From assembly GCA_030635485.1 (NCBI GenBank), contig DAOVYS010000180.1, forward strand, positions 1 to 5,826: a DNA stretch of 5,826 nucleotides, written 5' to 3'. The position numbers and the translations under genes were made by a program. The notes under the pieces were generated by a model that did not search any database, had not been told where the DNA came from, and saw only the letters and a list, made by a program, of their open reading frames with translations. Of the stretch, positions 1 to 5,826 are shown piece after piece (positions within the stretch are counted from its first letter, which is position 1; the number at the start of each line of letters is the position of its first letter). The DNA comes from Pseudomonadota bacterium. Its GTDB lineage: Bacteria; Desulfobacterota; Desulfobulbia; Desulfobulbales; DAOVYS01.

Positions 1-312
1 ATGCACTACTATTTAAACGGTGAACCCTCCGACGAGAGGCGGGAACTCATAGTTCTCACTGAAGTTCTGGCGGACCGGGTAAATATCGGTTTTCACGAAT
101 TCGGCAATAATATCATTAAAAAAGTGAACAATAAAACGGTATCAAAGATTGAAGACGTGATTGATGCTATTGAGAATCATGAGGGTGAATATAATACGTT
201 CACGGATGTCAGAGGGTTTACTATTGTCTTAAACCATGAAATCGCCAAACAGAGCACCGAAAGAATCCTCAAAAAATACATGATAAAATTCGACAGGTCG
301 GATGATCTGTAG
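1..312 (+). CDS. Deg/HtrA-family serine protease, C-terminal PDZ-like domain (5' partial)
   Basis: This is the last 103 codons of a reading frame that is open to the window edge and ends in TAG at 310-312. The translation resembles the terminal PDZ-like domain (PDZ_3 type) of Deg/HtrA serine proteases. It has the run VLTEVLADRVNIGF (residues 18-31), then a KVNNKTVSKIEDVIDAIE segment (41-58), a beta-strand pair around 70-80, and the family-like ending ILKKYMIKFDRSDDL, where an RSxDL terminus is typical. The catalytic His-Asp-Ser domain and the first PDZ would lie upstream of the window, so activity cannot be judged here. The ATG at position 1 is probably an internal methionine, because 103 residues would be far too short for a whole family member. 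Deg proteases of this type degrade or refold misfolded proteins; the compartment cannot be told from this fragment. The gene converges on recO, with a repeat hairpin between them. Family assignment is from recognition of the tail only. Confidence 0.75.
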   Translation: MHYYLNGEPSDERRELIVLTEVLADRVNIGFHEFGNNIIKKVNNKTVSKIEDVIDAIENHEGEYNTFTDVRGFTIVLNHEIAKQSTERILKKYMIKFDRSDDL

Positions 313-390
313 GAGAGAGGTAAGAGGTAAGAGGTGAGAGGTTAGAGCACAACCTCCAACCTCTAACCTCTAACCTCTTTCCTCTAACCT
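313..390. repeat. Inverted pair of 7-bp-period tandem repeats
   Basis: The whole gap between the convergent protease and recO genes is built of degenerate heptamers. On the + strand GAGG begins at 317, 324, 331 and 338, with a partial GAG at 345. In the opposite orientation CCTC begins at 353, 360, 367, 374 and 381, with a partial CCT at 388. Every step within each half is exactly 7 bases. The consensus is close to AACCTCT and its complement. The right half runs over the recO stop codon at 384-386. A related unit occurs at 1240-1254 (14 of 15 bases match 364-378). Heptameric short tandem repeats are known in bacterial intergenic DNA, best known in cyanobacteria; whether this is the same kind of element is inference. 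Confidence 0.85.
316..385. terminator. Long hairpin between convergent genes, possible bidirectional terminator
   Basis: Bases 322-347 pair with 354-379 as a 26-bp stem with three mismatches and a six-base loop (348-353). After one mismatch (321/380) the stem continues with 316-320 against 381-385. It sits between a rightward stop codon (310-312) and a leftward stop codon (384-386), the usual place for a shared terminator. Neither flank has a T-tract: the right side runs into C9 and the left side into protease coding sequence. It therefore does not match a classical intrinsic terminator, and the hairpin may simply be a by-product of the inverted repeat. A role in blocking read-through or in 3'-end protection is inference. 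Confidence 0.4.
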
Positions 391-1145
391 ACCCCCCCCC
401 GTTCAAAAGCATCCCAAGAGTGGATTTCGCGCTGTAGAAGATGGTGGCCGTAGCCTTTTAATAAGGCGATAGCCTCTTTTGCCGGGCCTGTTGAGAACTT
501 CAGCCTTCCCAGCTTGTGCAGGGGCAGTTTTTGTGCCTTTTGGAGAAGTTTGACTGTATTTATGGACATGAGGGTTCCATGCCCCATGGCATCACTTCTG
601 CATTTTCTGCAGACCAGATCACTTTTCTCCATATTGAAACGGTATGGCGCGCCATCATGGTCCGTCCTGCCGCAACGGATGCATCCTGATATCTGTGGTT
701 GAAAACCAAGAATTGTAAACATCCGGATATGGAAAAGGATTACGGTTCCAACAATAGATTGTCCGCCTTCAAGGCCTTCCAGTGCCCAGATGAGCAGCTT
801 GAATAGTTCTTCGTCTCTGTCGTTTTCTCTGATCCAGTTGAGCGTCTGTTCGCAGATCAGGGAGGCTGCTGAATACCTTTTAAAGTTTTTCCTGAGTGAC
901 AGGAAAGATGCAATAAGTTCGGCCTGGTCAATTCGAACCAGTGTGCTGCGGCCCTTTTCAACATATGTAATATTAAGGTACGAGAAGATTTCAAGTTTAT
1001 TGACAAAGCGTTTTTTGCTGCGTTTAGCGCCTTTAGCTATGCCTGTCAGTTTGCCCCGGATCGGGGAGCAGAAGGTGACAATCTTGTCTGATTCACCATG
1101 ATCCGTTACCTTGAGAACCACGGCAGGTGTCTGGTCGGGGAGCAT
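384..1145 (-). CDS. recO: DNA repair protein RecO
   Basis: RecO works in the RecFOR pathway. It binds SSB-coated single-stranded DNA and RecR, helps load RecA at gaps, and anneals complementary strands in the cytoplasm. The 253-residue product has the usual family length. The N-terminal OB-fold opens with TPAVVLKVTDHGESDKIVTF (6-25), followed by a GKLTGIAKGAKRSKKRF segment (31-47) rich in basic residues, as expected for DNA binding. A helical middle leads to a four-cysteine zinc-finger-like motif, Cys155-x2-Cys158 and Cys179-x2-Cys182, present in many but not all RecO proteins. The start is the ATG at 1143-1145: an in-frame TAA directly abuts it (1146-1148), so no upstream extension is possible. 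No Shine-Dalgarno sequence is visible. The last codons (RGGVG) are read through a G9 tract and into the heptamer repeat, so the C-terminal tip looks shaped by the repeat. The gene lies 113 bp downstream of the rodZ-like gene. Confidence 0.93.
   Translation of the reverse strand: MLPDQTPAVVLKVTDHGESDKIVTFCSPIRGKLTGIAKGAKRSKKRFVNKLEIFSYLNITYVEKGRSTLVRIDQAELIASFLSLRKNFKRYSAASLICEQTLNWIRENDRDEELFKLLIWALEGLEGGQSIVGTVILFHIRMFTILGFQPQISGCIRCGRTDHDGAPYRFNMEKSDLVCRKCRSDAMGHGTLMSINTVKLLQKAQKLPLHKLGRLKFSTGPAKEAIALLKGYGHHLLQREIHSWDAFERGGVG
392..400. repeat. C9/G9 homopolymer at the 3' end of recO
   Basis: Nine consecutive C on the + strand read as CGG GGG GGG GTA GGT TAG at the end of recO. Loss of one base would bring the stop two codons earlier. 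Gain of one would extend the protein by a few residues into the repeat (Gly-Arg-Leu-Glu-Glu-Arg-Gly, then TAG). Such tracts are prone to length change, but here the effect is confined to the extreme C-terminus. Confidence 0.8.
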
Positions 1146-1166
1146 TTATTTGACGAGTTATTTTAG

Positions 1167-1201
1167 GAATGATGAATTGTGAATGCTGAATATGGATTGA
1201 T
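1167..1201. repeat. GAAT-anchored 7-bp-period tandem repeat
   Basis: On the + strand GAAT begins at 1167, 1174, 1181 and 1188, exactly seven bases apart, followed by a degenerate fifth unit (GATT at 1195). It lies just upstream of the recO start, so a rodZ-recO transcript would carry it in the recO leader. The unit sequence differs from the CCTC family but the period is the same. Confidence 0.7.
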
Positions 1202-1218
1202 TTTTCTGTTGCTTTTGC

Positions 1219-1253
1219 TGACCCCCGATCCCTGCCCCCTAACCTCTGACCTC
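1219..1253. repeat. C-rich 7-bp-period tandem repeat after the rodZ-like gene
   Basis: Five heptamers run back to back on the + strand, beginning at 1219, 1226, 1233, 1240 and 1247. The last two (TAACCTC, TGACCTC) match the family found at 353-390; the first three are drifted forms with C-runs. The array ends six bases from the rodZ-like stop codon (1259-1261). Together with 1167-1201 it fills most of the gap between the rodZ-like gene and recO. No hairpin comparable to that at 316-385 is seen here. Confidence 0.7.
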
Positions 1254-1258
1254 TCCGT

Positions 1259-2455
1259 TTATGGTGCGAGATCCTTGGGGATTGAGAGTTTAGCAGACTG
1301 GCCGGAAGGGCCGAGGTTTGCAACAGGAGAGCCGTTCAGGGTCAGATTCACTCCGCCGGCATTTCCTATGTGCAGGTCTATTTTCTCCCTGGCCCTCCAT
1401 ATACGTCTTGATCCTGCCTTATAAATCGCATCCCGCGGCGGTTTATCGTCAACCGTGATTTGTATCCAGGTCGTTTCAGTGAATATGGCCTTTAGAAGGT
1501 AGGCATATTCTATCTTTTCACGTCTATCTTTTTTTTTTATATCAACCCCGGATAGAGCAGGACTCTCATCCGCAGGGGCGGGGATATCGGTTCCGGCAAG
1601 TTGTGGAAGTGTGTGTGGCTTTTGTGGAGGAATTGATTCGGAGGAGGGTTCCGCAGTGGACTCTGTATGAACAGGGGCAGGCCGTGCAGCGTTTTTTTCT
1701 GTTGTTTCCAGTTCCGCCGAGGGTTGTTTCGTGTTCTGAGTCGCGATTCGCTCATGTACGGGCGGTTCAGGTTTGGGAATTCTTTTACGGCTCACCTCTT
1801 CCTCTGTTTTTCCCGGAGGTTCCGGCTCTGTTGCAGTCTGGTTTTCAAAAGAGGATGCCATGGTGACCGGACCATCTTCAGACTCGTCATGCCTGATCGT
1901 AATATCTGTCTCATGAGTTGTAATATCAGTGGCCGGATATTTCTCAAAGATTTGTTCGTATTGAAGGTCTGAAGATTGTGTCGCGGTTGAGCGAAAGGTC
2001 TGGTAGATCCAGAAGATCAGAATTCCGGCAACAAAGGCAATTACTAAGAAAAGAACCCGCTTGGGTGTTAAGAAAGGAGTGGACTCGGCAAGGGCTGCAG
2101 CGGAAAAATATTTTTGCTCCTCATCGGAATCCTCCCGGGTGGAACCCCACTCCTGCTTGTTTTTGGGCATATAACGGTCAAGGATCGGCTGAGGATCAAT
2201 GTCCAACTGCTTCAGATATAATCTGACAAATCCCCTGGTGAAGACCTCTGCGGGTAGTTTTTTCGCATCATTTTTTTCAAGGGCACGAAGAGTTTCAATA
2301 TGGATACATGTCGTCTCTGCTATTTCTTTTAAAGAGAGGTGCTTTTCTTCGCGTTCTCTCTGCAGAAATTTGCCAAGACTTGACGCAGGTTCCGCATCCG
2401 AAGAGTTGTGCTGTGGATCTAATTTTAGAACAGTATTTTTAGGTTTTGTAGACAT
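1259..2455 (-). CDS. rodZ: RodZ-like protein: helix-turn-helix, one membrane span, DUF4115 C-terminal domain
   Basis: The 398-residue product has RodZ architecture. A cytoplasmic HTH_25-type helix-turn-helix (about 27-95) contains LGKFLQREREEKHLSLKEIA, then TLRALEKND and VFTRGFVRLYLKQLDID. One transmembrane segment follows at about 133-151 (RVLFLVIAFVAGILIFWIY), then a long Pro/Glu/Thr/Ser-rich linker (about 160-305). The C-terminal beta-rich DUF4115/RodZ domain (about 317-392) has the typical TWIQITVDDKPPRDAIYKAG pattern and the ending NLGPSGQSAKLSIP. In model bacteria RodZ links the MreB cytoskeleton to the elongation machinery and helps set cell shape. Here that role is inferred from architecture; no mreB or mrd gene is in view, so a divergent envelope or regulatory role is possible. 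The ATG start at 2453-2455 lies 14 bp past the surA-like stop, implying co-transcription, but no Shine-Dalgarno sequence is visible. An A10 tract lies just before the DUF4115 domain. Confidence 0.82.
   Translation of the reverse strand: MSTKPKNTVLKLDPQHNSSDAEPASSLGKFLQREREEKHLSLKEIAETTCIHIETLRALEKNDAKKLPAEVFTRGFVRLYLKQLDIDPQPILDRYMPKNKQEWGSTREDSDEEQKYFSAAALAESTPFLTPKRVLFLVIAFVAGILIFWIYQTFRSTATQSSDLQYEQIFEKYPATDITTHETDITIRHDESEDGPVTMASSFENQTATEPEPPGKTEEEVSRKRIPKPEPPVHERIATQNTKQPSAELETTEKNAARPAPVHTESTAEPSSESIPPQKPHTLPQLAGTDIPAPADESPALSGVDIKKKDRREKIEYAYLLKAIFTETTWIQITVDDKPPRDAIYKAGSRRIWRAREKIDLHIGNAGGVNLTLNGSPVANLGPSGQSAKLSIPKDLAP
1529..1538 (-). repeat. A10 tract in the rodZ-like coding sequence
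   Basis: Ten consecutive A on the coding strand encode the end of Ile306 and Lys307-309, between the low-complexity linker and the DUF4115 domain. I followed both shifted frames. One extra A gives a TAG two codons after the lysines (Lys-Arg-stop). One missing A gives Lys-Ile-Asp-Val-Lys-Arg-stop. Either slip would yield a membrane-anchored protein without its C-terminal domain. Runs of nine or more A are known sites of transcriptional slippage; whether this one slips is not shown by sequence. Confidence 0.75.
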
Positions 2456-2469
2456 TTTTAAGAAATTAT

Positions 2470-3465
2470 CTAAAGGAGCCTTTTGATATAGGCTTTTTCA
2501 CGAAGTTGTTCCAACCATATTTCAGATAGTTTTTTCATTTTTTTCTGAAACAGCTGTTCCTTGATTTTTAGTTTGACCGAATCAAGTCCGGCCTGTATTG
2601 CCCTTCCTTGCTCGTTGCTAGAGAGTAGTTTGAAAAACTGGTAGCCCGAAGGTGTTTCAATTACCTCGCTTACTTCTTCTGGCTGCATGGCGGTGATCGT
2701 TTCCCTCATGTATGGGGCCATTTCCTCTTTTTTGAACACTCCGATGTCCCCTCCATCGCGTGCGGAAGGCAGGTCAGAGTATGATTTGGCCAGTTCCATG
2801 AAATCACGGCCGTTGACAGACATTTTCCGTATTTCTTCGGCCCGTTGCCTGGCCCTTTCTTTGGTTCTGACACCGTTGCCCTTGTCCCATGTCAGCCCAA
2901 TCTGCAGGATATAGTAACCATCCGGGAGCGCACCGGCCGTATAGTTTTCGTCATAGTATTCCTGTATTTTTTCATCGGTAATCACAATCTTGGACCGGAT
3001 TTCACGGTTTATGGTCATGGACTGCAGCATCTTGTCTCTCATGATTGAACGGTATTCTTTTTCCGATGTCCCGAGATCGGCGAGTTCTTGCTTGAGATCT
3101 TCGATCGTACCGTTGTTTTGCACGAGAATCCGGTCGATTGCAGCATCAATGTCACTTTCGTTCACAGATATGCCCAAATCTTTTGCTCGTTGTATTATAA
3201 GGGCCTGATCTATAAGCCGGGTGAGCATATCCTGTTGCGCTTTCTTAAGCGTTTGTTCTATTTCAGGCCCTGGAACGGTATTTTTGATCCTGTTGAAAAC
3301 ACTCGCCCCTTTGCTGTTAAGATCTGATAATGTGATGATCTCTTCATTGACAATTGCGATTACCCGGTCAATGATATCCATTTTCGAGAGTGCGGGCGCT
3401 GAAAAAACTGCTGTAAAGGCAGTCAGGGGAATGAGAAAGGTTATAATTTTGTAAAATGCATTCAT
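2470..3465 (-). CDS. surA: SurA-like periplasmic chaperone / peptidyl-prolyl isomerase (single parvulin domain)
   Basis: The 331-residue product is a predicted periplasmic chaperone that would assist folding of outer-membrane proteins and isomerise Xaa-Pro bonds. Residues 1 to about 27 form a signal peptide: MNAFYK, then a hydrophobic core ITFLIPLTAFTAVFSAPA, with cleavage likely in the FSAPALS region. The SurA N-terminal domain begins with IDRVIAIVNEEIITLSDL (32-49) and continues with LTRLIDQALIIQRAKDLGISV (81-101). One parvulin rotamase domain spans about 183-283, with FMELAKSYSDLPSARDGGDIGVF (222-244) and ETPSGYQFFKL (270-280). A C-terminal helix completes the SurA-type fold. Escherichia coli SurA has about 428 residues and two parvulin domains, so this is the shorter single-domain kind; a PpiC- or PrsA-like name is also possible. 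The ATG at 3463-3465 gives an intact signal peptide, though no Shine-Dalgarno sequence is visible. It follows mfd by 147 bp and precedes the rodZ-like gene by 14 bp. Confidence 0.87.
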   Translation of the reverse strand: MNAFYKIITFLIPLTAFTAVFSAPALSKMDIIDRVIAIVNEEIITLSDLNSKGASVFNRIKNTVPGPEIEQTLKKAQQDMLTRLIDQALIIQRAKDLGISVNESDIDAAIDRILVQNNGTIEDLKQELADLGTSEKEYRSIMRDKMLQSMTINREIRSKIVITDEKIQEYYDENYTAGALPDGYYILQIGLTWDKGNGVRTKERARQRAEEIRKMSVNGRDFMELAKSYSDLPSARDGGDIGVFKKEEMAPYMRETITAMQPEEVSEVIETPSGYQFFKLLSSNEQGRAIQAGLDSVKLKIKEQLFQKKMKKLSEIWLEQLREKAYIKRLL

Positions 3466-3612
3466 GATATTTTCGTAAAAAGTCTTGGATAATATTTTAG
3501 CTGGTCAAGCAAAAAGTCAGTATATAATATGGTATGTTCAGTGCCTGAAAAATTATCACAACACAGTAGATCGGATTGCTATACCCTTTGGGTACTTTTT
3601 ATGACACCATTA
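3466..3612. other. mfd to surA-like intergenic region with a direct repeat
   Basis: This 147-bp AT-rich gap precedes the surA-like start. It holds two direct copies of a motif of about 20 bp, at 3477-3495 and 3511-3530 on the + strand. They share AAAAAGTC at one end and ATAATAT at the other, 34-35 bp apart. A promoter for the surA-like gene could lie here, but I found no leftward pair of -35 and -10 boxes good enough to call. The leftward TTGACC at 3508-3503 lacks a usable -10 box at 16-17 bp. No leftward terminator with a T-tract follows mfd, so read-through from mfd is possible. Confidence 0.45.
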
Positions 3613-5826
3613 TTAGTTATCATCCCCAAAGATTGTGTGCAAGACTTTTTTCGCTGTTTGCAAGAGTGTCTGAGGAGAGTCTTCTGAAGTGCGAACTATA
3701 AGCTTATCATCAGGGTTAAGTTTTATTCTCCCTTTTGATTCACTTACTATCTGAAGAATTTTTCGGAGCTGGACGGACGATGTTCCGTATCGAGTTTGGC
3801 CTATGTCAACGTCCTCTTTGCGTTTGGCGGGCAGGAATGAAAAAATCAGGTTTGAGCGGCCCTGCTCCAGTTTGGCAACGCCGAGTTTTTTGAGATCAAG
3901 TTTTAAGGCCATTACTTTGAAAAGATTTAGCGTCTCCAGCGGCAGCTTTCCGTATCGGTCCTTAAATTCCTCTTTAAGATCGGTAAGATCTTTTTTTGAG
4001 TCCTGATTGTTGATCTTTCTATAGGCAATATAGCGCTGATCCGGGTCTGTCATGTATTCAGCTGGTATGTAAGCTGAGATCCTCAAATTAATTTCAGGTT
4101 CTCTCTCCTCATCTTCCATGATGATATCTTCACCAAGTTCCGCCTTTCTTCTCAAGTCTTCAACGGTTCGCTGCAGGAGATCCAGGTAGAGGTCATATCC
4201 CACGGCCGCAATGGTTCCGCTCTGCGATTTTCCAAGGATGTTTCCGCCGCCGCGTATCTGAAGATCGCTTAAAGCCAGCTTAAAGCCTCCTCCCAGTTCA
4301 TTGTAGTCCATAAGCGCCCGGAGGCGCTGTCCTGCATCCTTGGACAACCCTTCCATTGACGGCACAAGAAGATACGCATAGGCCTGTTCACTGCTTCTTC
4401 CTACGCGGCCCCGCAGTTGATATATCTCGGCCAGCCCCAGTCGGTCCGCCCTTGTAATGATGATCGTGTTGGCATTAGGAATGTCCAGACCGGATTCAAT
4501 GATCGTGGTGCATACCAGCACATCCACTTCCTTGTTGACAAAGCGCACCATGATCTCTTCCAGCTTTCTTCCAGGTATCCGGCCGTGGGCCACCGCAACG
4601 TTAGCTTCAGGGAACATCTCTTCCACCATGAATGCCATTTTTTGAATAGAGTTGATCCTGTTGTGAACAAGGAAGACCTGACCCTGCCGCTGAAGTTCCA
4701 TGCTTATCGCTTCTTTTATTACCAGGTCGTCGTGTCGGGCCACAAAGGTCTTGATCGTCCGGCGGTGTTCCGGCGGGGTATTTATAACCGACATATCCCT
4801 GACCGAGAGAAGCGACATCTGGAGCGTCCGCGGAATGGGTGTGGCCGTGAGAGTAAGAACATCGATGCGGGTGCGGAGTTTTTTTAGTTTTTCTTTATGG
4901 CTTACGCCGAAACGGTGTTCTTCGTCGATTACCAGGAGACCGAGTCGTTTAAACGATACGTCCTTGGATAGCAGGCGGTGTGTGCCTATGATGATGTCGA
5001 TGTCGCCATTGGCAAGTTTTTTGATGATTCTTTTTTGTTCAGCTGTTGATTTAAACCGGTTAAGGCTCTCAATACGAACCGGGAACCCCATAAATCGTTC
5101 CTTGAATGTCTCTGCATGCTGTTCGGCAAGAACCGTGGTGGGAACCAGTATTGCAACCTGAAAGCTGTCCACAAGGACCTTGAATGCGGCCCTGATTGCC
5201 ACCTCGGTCTTTCCATAACCAACGTCCCCGCAGATCAGTCTGTCCATTGGTTGATCCGATGTAAGATCCGAGATTACATCGTTTATAGCCTTAATCTGGT
5301 CCGGTGTCTCGTCAAAGGGGAACGAGTTTTCCAGTTCGTGAAAAAATTCGTCCGGTCTGGAAAAGGAGCGGCCCGTGACCATCTGGCGTTTTGCATAGAG
5401 ATCAAGCAGTTCCCCTGCCACTTTCCAGACCGCCTTTTTGACCTTGTTTTTTGTGGCGGCCCATGCCTTGCCGCCGAGTTTGTCCAGTTTTGGTTTTCTG
5501 TCGGAAAGCCCCTTGTACTTATTGACGATGTTGATTCTGTCTACAGGCACGTAAAGTCTGTCATCGCCCCTGTATTCGATATGCAGAAAATCGTTGGCAA
5601 CCCCTTTGATTACAAGGTTGACCAGACCTTTGTAAGTACCCAGACCGTGTTCCTCATGCACAACAATGTCGTCAATCTTGAGTTCTTCAAAGGTGACCGC
5701 TGTTCCTTTACGCCTGCTTTTTTTCTTTTTCGCAGGCCCGAGTCTTCGTTCTCCGAACAGTTCGCTTTCGCTCAGGATGTGAAGCCTCTCAAGAGGCAGG
5801 TCGAATCCTTCGGACAGAGGGTGGTC
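3613..5826 (-). CDS. mfd: Transcription-repair coupling factor Mfd (5' partial)
   Basis: Mfd binds stalled RNA polymerase, pushes it off DNA as an ATP-driven translocase, and recruits UvrA for nucleotide excision repair. The frame is open to the window edge, giving 737 C-terminal residues. The GTG at 5659-5661 is an internal valine, not the start, because clear Mfd sequence continues upstream. Counting from the edge: the end of the UvrB-homology part (LSESELFGERR, 18-28), a basic KKKKSRRK linker (33-40), then the RNA-polymerase-interacting domain, containing VVHEEHGLGTYKG (55-67). The helicase lobes carry Walker A GDVGYGKT (200-207), DEEH (302-305), TATP (327-330) and QLRGRVGR (470-477). The TRG translocation motif is LGGGFKLALSDLQIRGGG (511-528). 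The C-terminal D7 domain that restrains UvrA binding starts near 580. All motifs look intact. Full-length Mfd is about 1150 residues, so roughly 400 N-terminal residues lie beyond the window. It is first in the visible leftward block. Confidence 0.96.
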   Translation of the reverse strand, partial: DHPLSEGFDLPLERLHILSESELFGERRLGPAKKKKSRRKGTAVTFEELKIDDIVVHEEHGLGTYKGLVNLVIKGVANDFLHIEYRGDDRLYVPVDRINIVNKYKGLSDRKPKLDKLGGKAWAATKNKVKKAVWKVAGELLDLYAKRQMVTGRSFSRPDEFFHELENSFPFDETPDQIKAINDVISDLTSDQPMDRLICGDVGYGKTEVAIRAAFKVLVDSFQVAILVPTTVLAEQHAETFKERFMGFPVRIESLNRFKSTAEQKRIIKKLANGDIDIIIGTHRLLSKDVSFKRLGLLVIDEEHRFGVSHKEKLKKLRTRIDVLTLTATPIPRTLQMSLLSVRDMSVINTPPEHRRTIKTFVARHDDLVIKEAISMELQRQGQVFLVHNRINSIQKMAFMVEEMFPEANVAVAHGRIPGRKLEEIMVRFVNKEVDVLVCTTIIESGLDIPNANTIIITRADRLGLAEIYQLRGRVGRSSEQAYAYLLVPSMEGLSKDAGQRLRALMDYNELGGGFKLALSDLQIRGGGNILGKSQSGTIAAVGYDLYLDLLQRTVEDLRRKAELGEDIIMEDEEREPEINLRISAYIPAEYMTDPDQRYIAYRKINNQDSKKDLTDLKEEFKDRYGKLPLETLNLFKVMALKLDLKKLGVAKLEQGRSNLIFSFLPAKRKEDVDIGQTRYGTSSVQLRKILQIVSESKGRIKLNPDDKLIVRTSEDSPQTLLQTAKKVLHTIFGDDN

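Noticed and set aside
313..390. Possible CRISPR array
   Set aside because: Units are seven bases with no spacers between them, and there are no cas genes in the window.
1093..1424. Short open frames across the rodZ-like to recO gap on both strands
   Set aside because: They are translations of the heptamer repeats joined to shadows of the neighbouring genes, with no domain-like composition.
3523..3528. Perfect TATAAT on the + strand
   Set aside because: No -35 box lies at 16-18 bp upstream, and a rightward transcript would run antisense into mfd with no gene to serve. It is expected by chance in AT-rich DNA.
3582..3600. Hairpin TACCC-TTT-GGGTA followed by a T-run, resembling an intrinsic terminator on the + strand
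   Set aside because: The stem is only five base pairs and no rightward gene precedes it. On the leftward strand, where mfd ends, the T-run is on the wrong side of the hairpin.
4417..5161. Long rightward open frames (156 and 153 codons) opposite mfd
   Set aside because: They are antisense shadows of a strongly conserved mfd coding region, show no recognisable protein features, and have no promoter or ribosome-binding signal.
5659..5661. GTG as the start of mfd
   Set aside because: Upstream in-frame sequence to the window edge encodes typical Mfd residues with no stop codon, and the helicase part alone lacks the expected N-terminal domains. The gene simply continues beyond the window.

Overview
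The window is a housekeeping stretch of a Gram-negative bacterial chromosome. A signal-peptide-bearing SurA-like periplasmic chaperone and a C-terminal fragment resembling the Deg/HtrA protease PDZ tail point to an envelope with a periplasm. The gene set, the run mfd, surA-like, rodZ-like, recO, and the 7-base-period intergenic repeats make me think of Desulfobacterota (former Deltaproteobacteria). That placement is an inference from general familiarity, not from a search.

Layout. Positions 1-312 (+) are the 3' end of a Deg/HtrA-type serine protease gene; only its last PDZ-like domain is in view. It converges on a leftward block that fills the rest of the window. In transcription order (right to left) that block is mfd (3613-5826, 5' end outside the window), a SurA-like parvulin isomerase gene (2470-3465), a RodZ-like gene for a helix-turn-helix/single-TM/DUF4115 protein (1259-2455), and recO (384-1145). 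Gaps are 147 bp (mfd to surA-like), 14 bp (surA-like to rodZ-like) and 113 bp (rodZ-like to recO).

Functionally, mfd and recO are both DNA-repair genes: Mfd clears stalled RNA polymerase and recruits excision repair, and RecO loads RecA and anneals strands at gaps. The two genes between them concern the envelope: outer-membrane protein folding, and cell shape or envelope organisation. The block is best read as co-directional and possibly co-transcribed, not as a dedicated pathway.

The most notable non-genic structure is a set of degenerate tandem repeats with an exact 7-bp period on both sides of recO (about 317-390 and 1167-1253). The first set folds into a near-perfect inverted repeat between the two convergent genes and contains the recO stop codon. 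A second item is an A10 tract inside the rodZ-like gene, placed so that a slip in either direction would remove the DUF4115 domain. I find no mobile element, CRISPR array, RNA gene or unknown multigene system. Apart from the repeats, this is an ordinary region.
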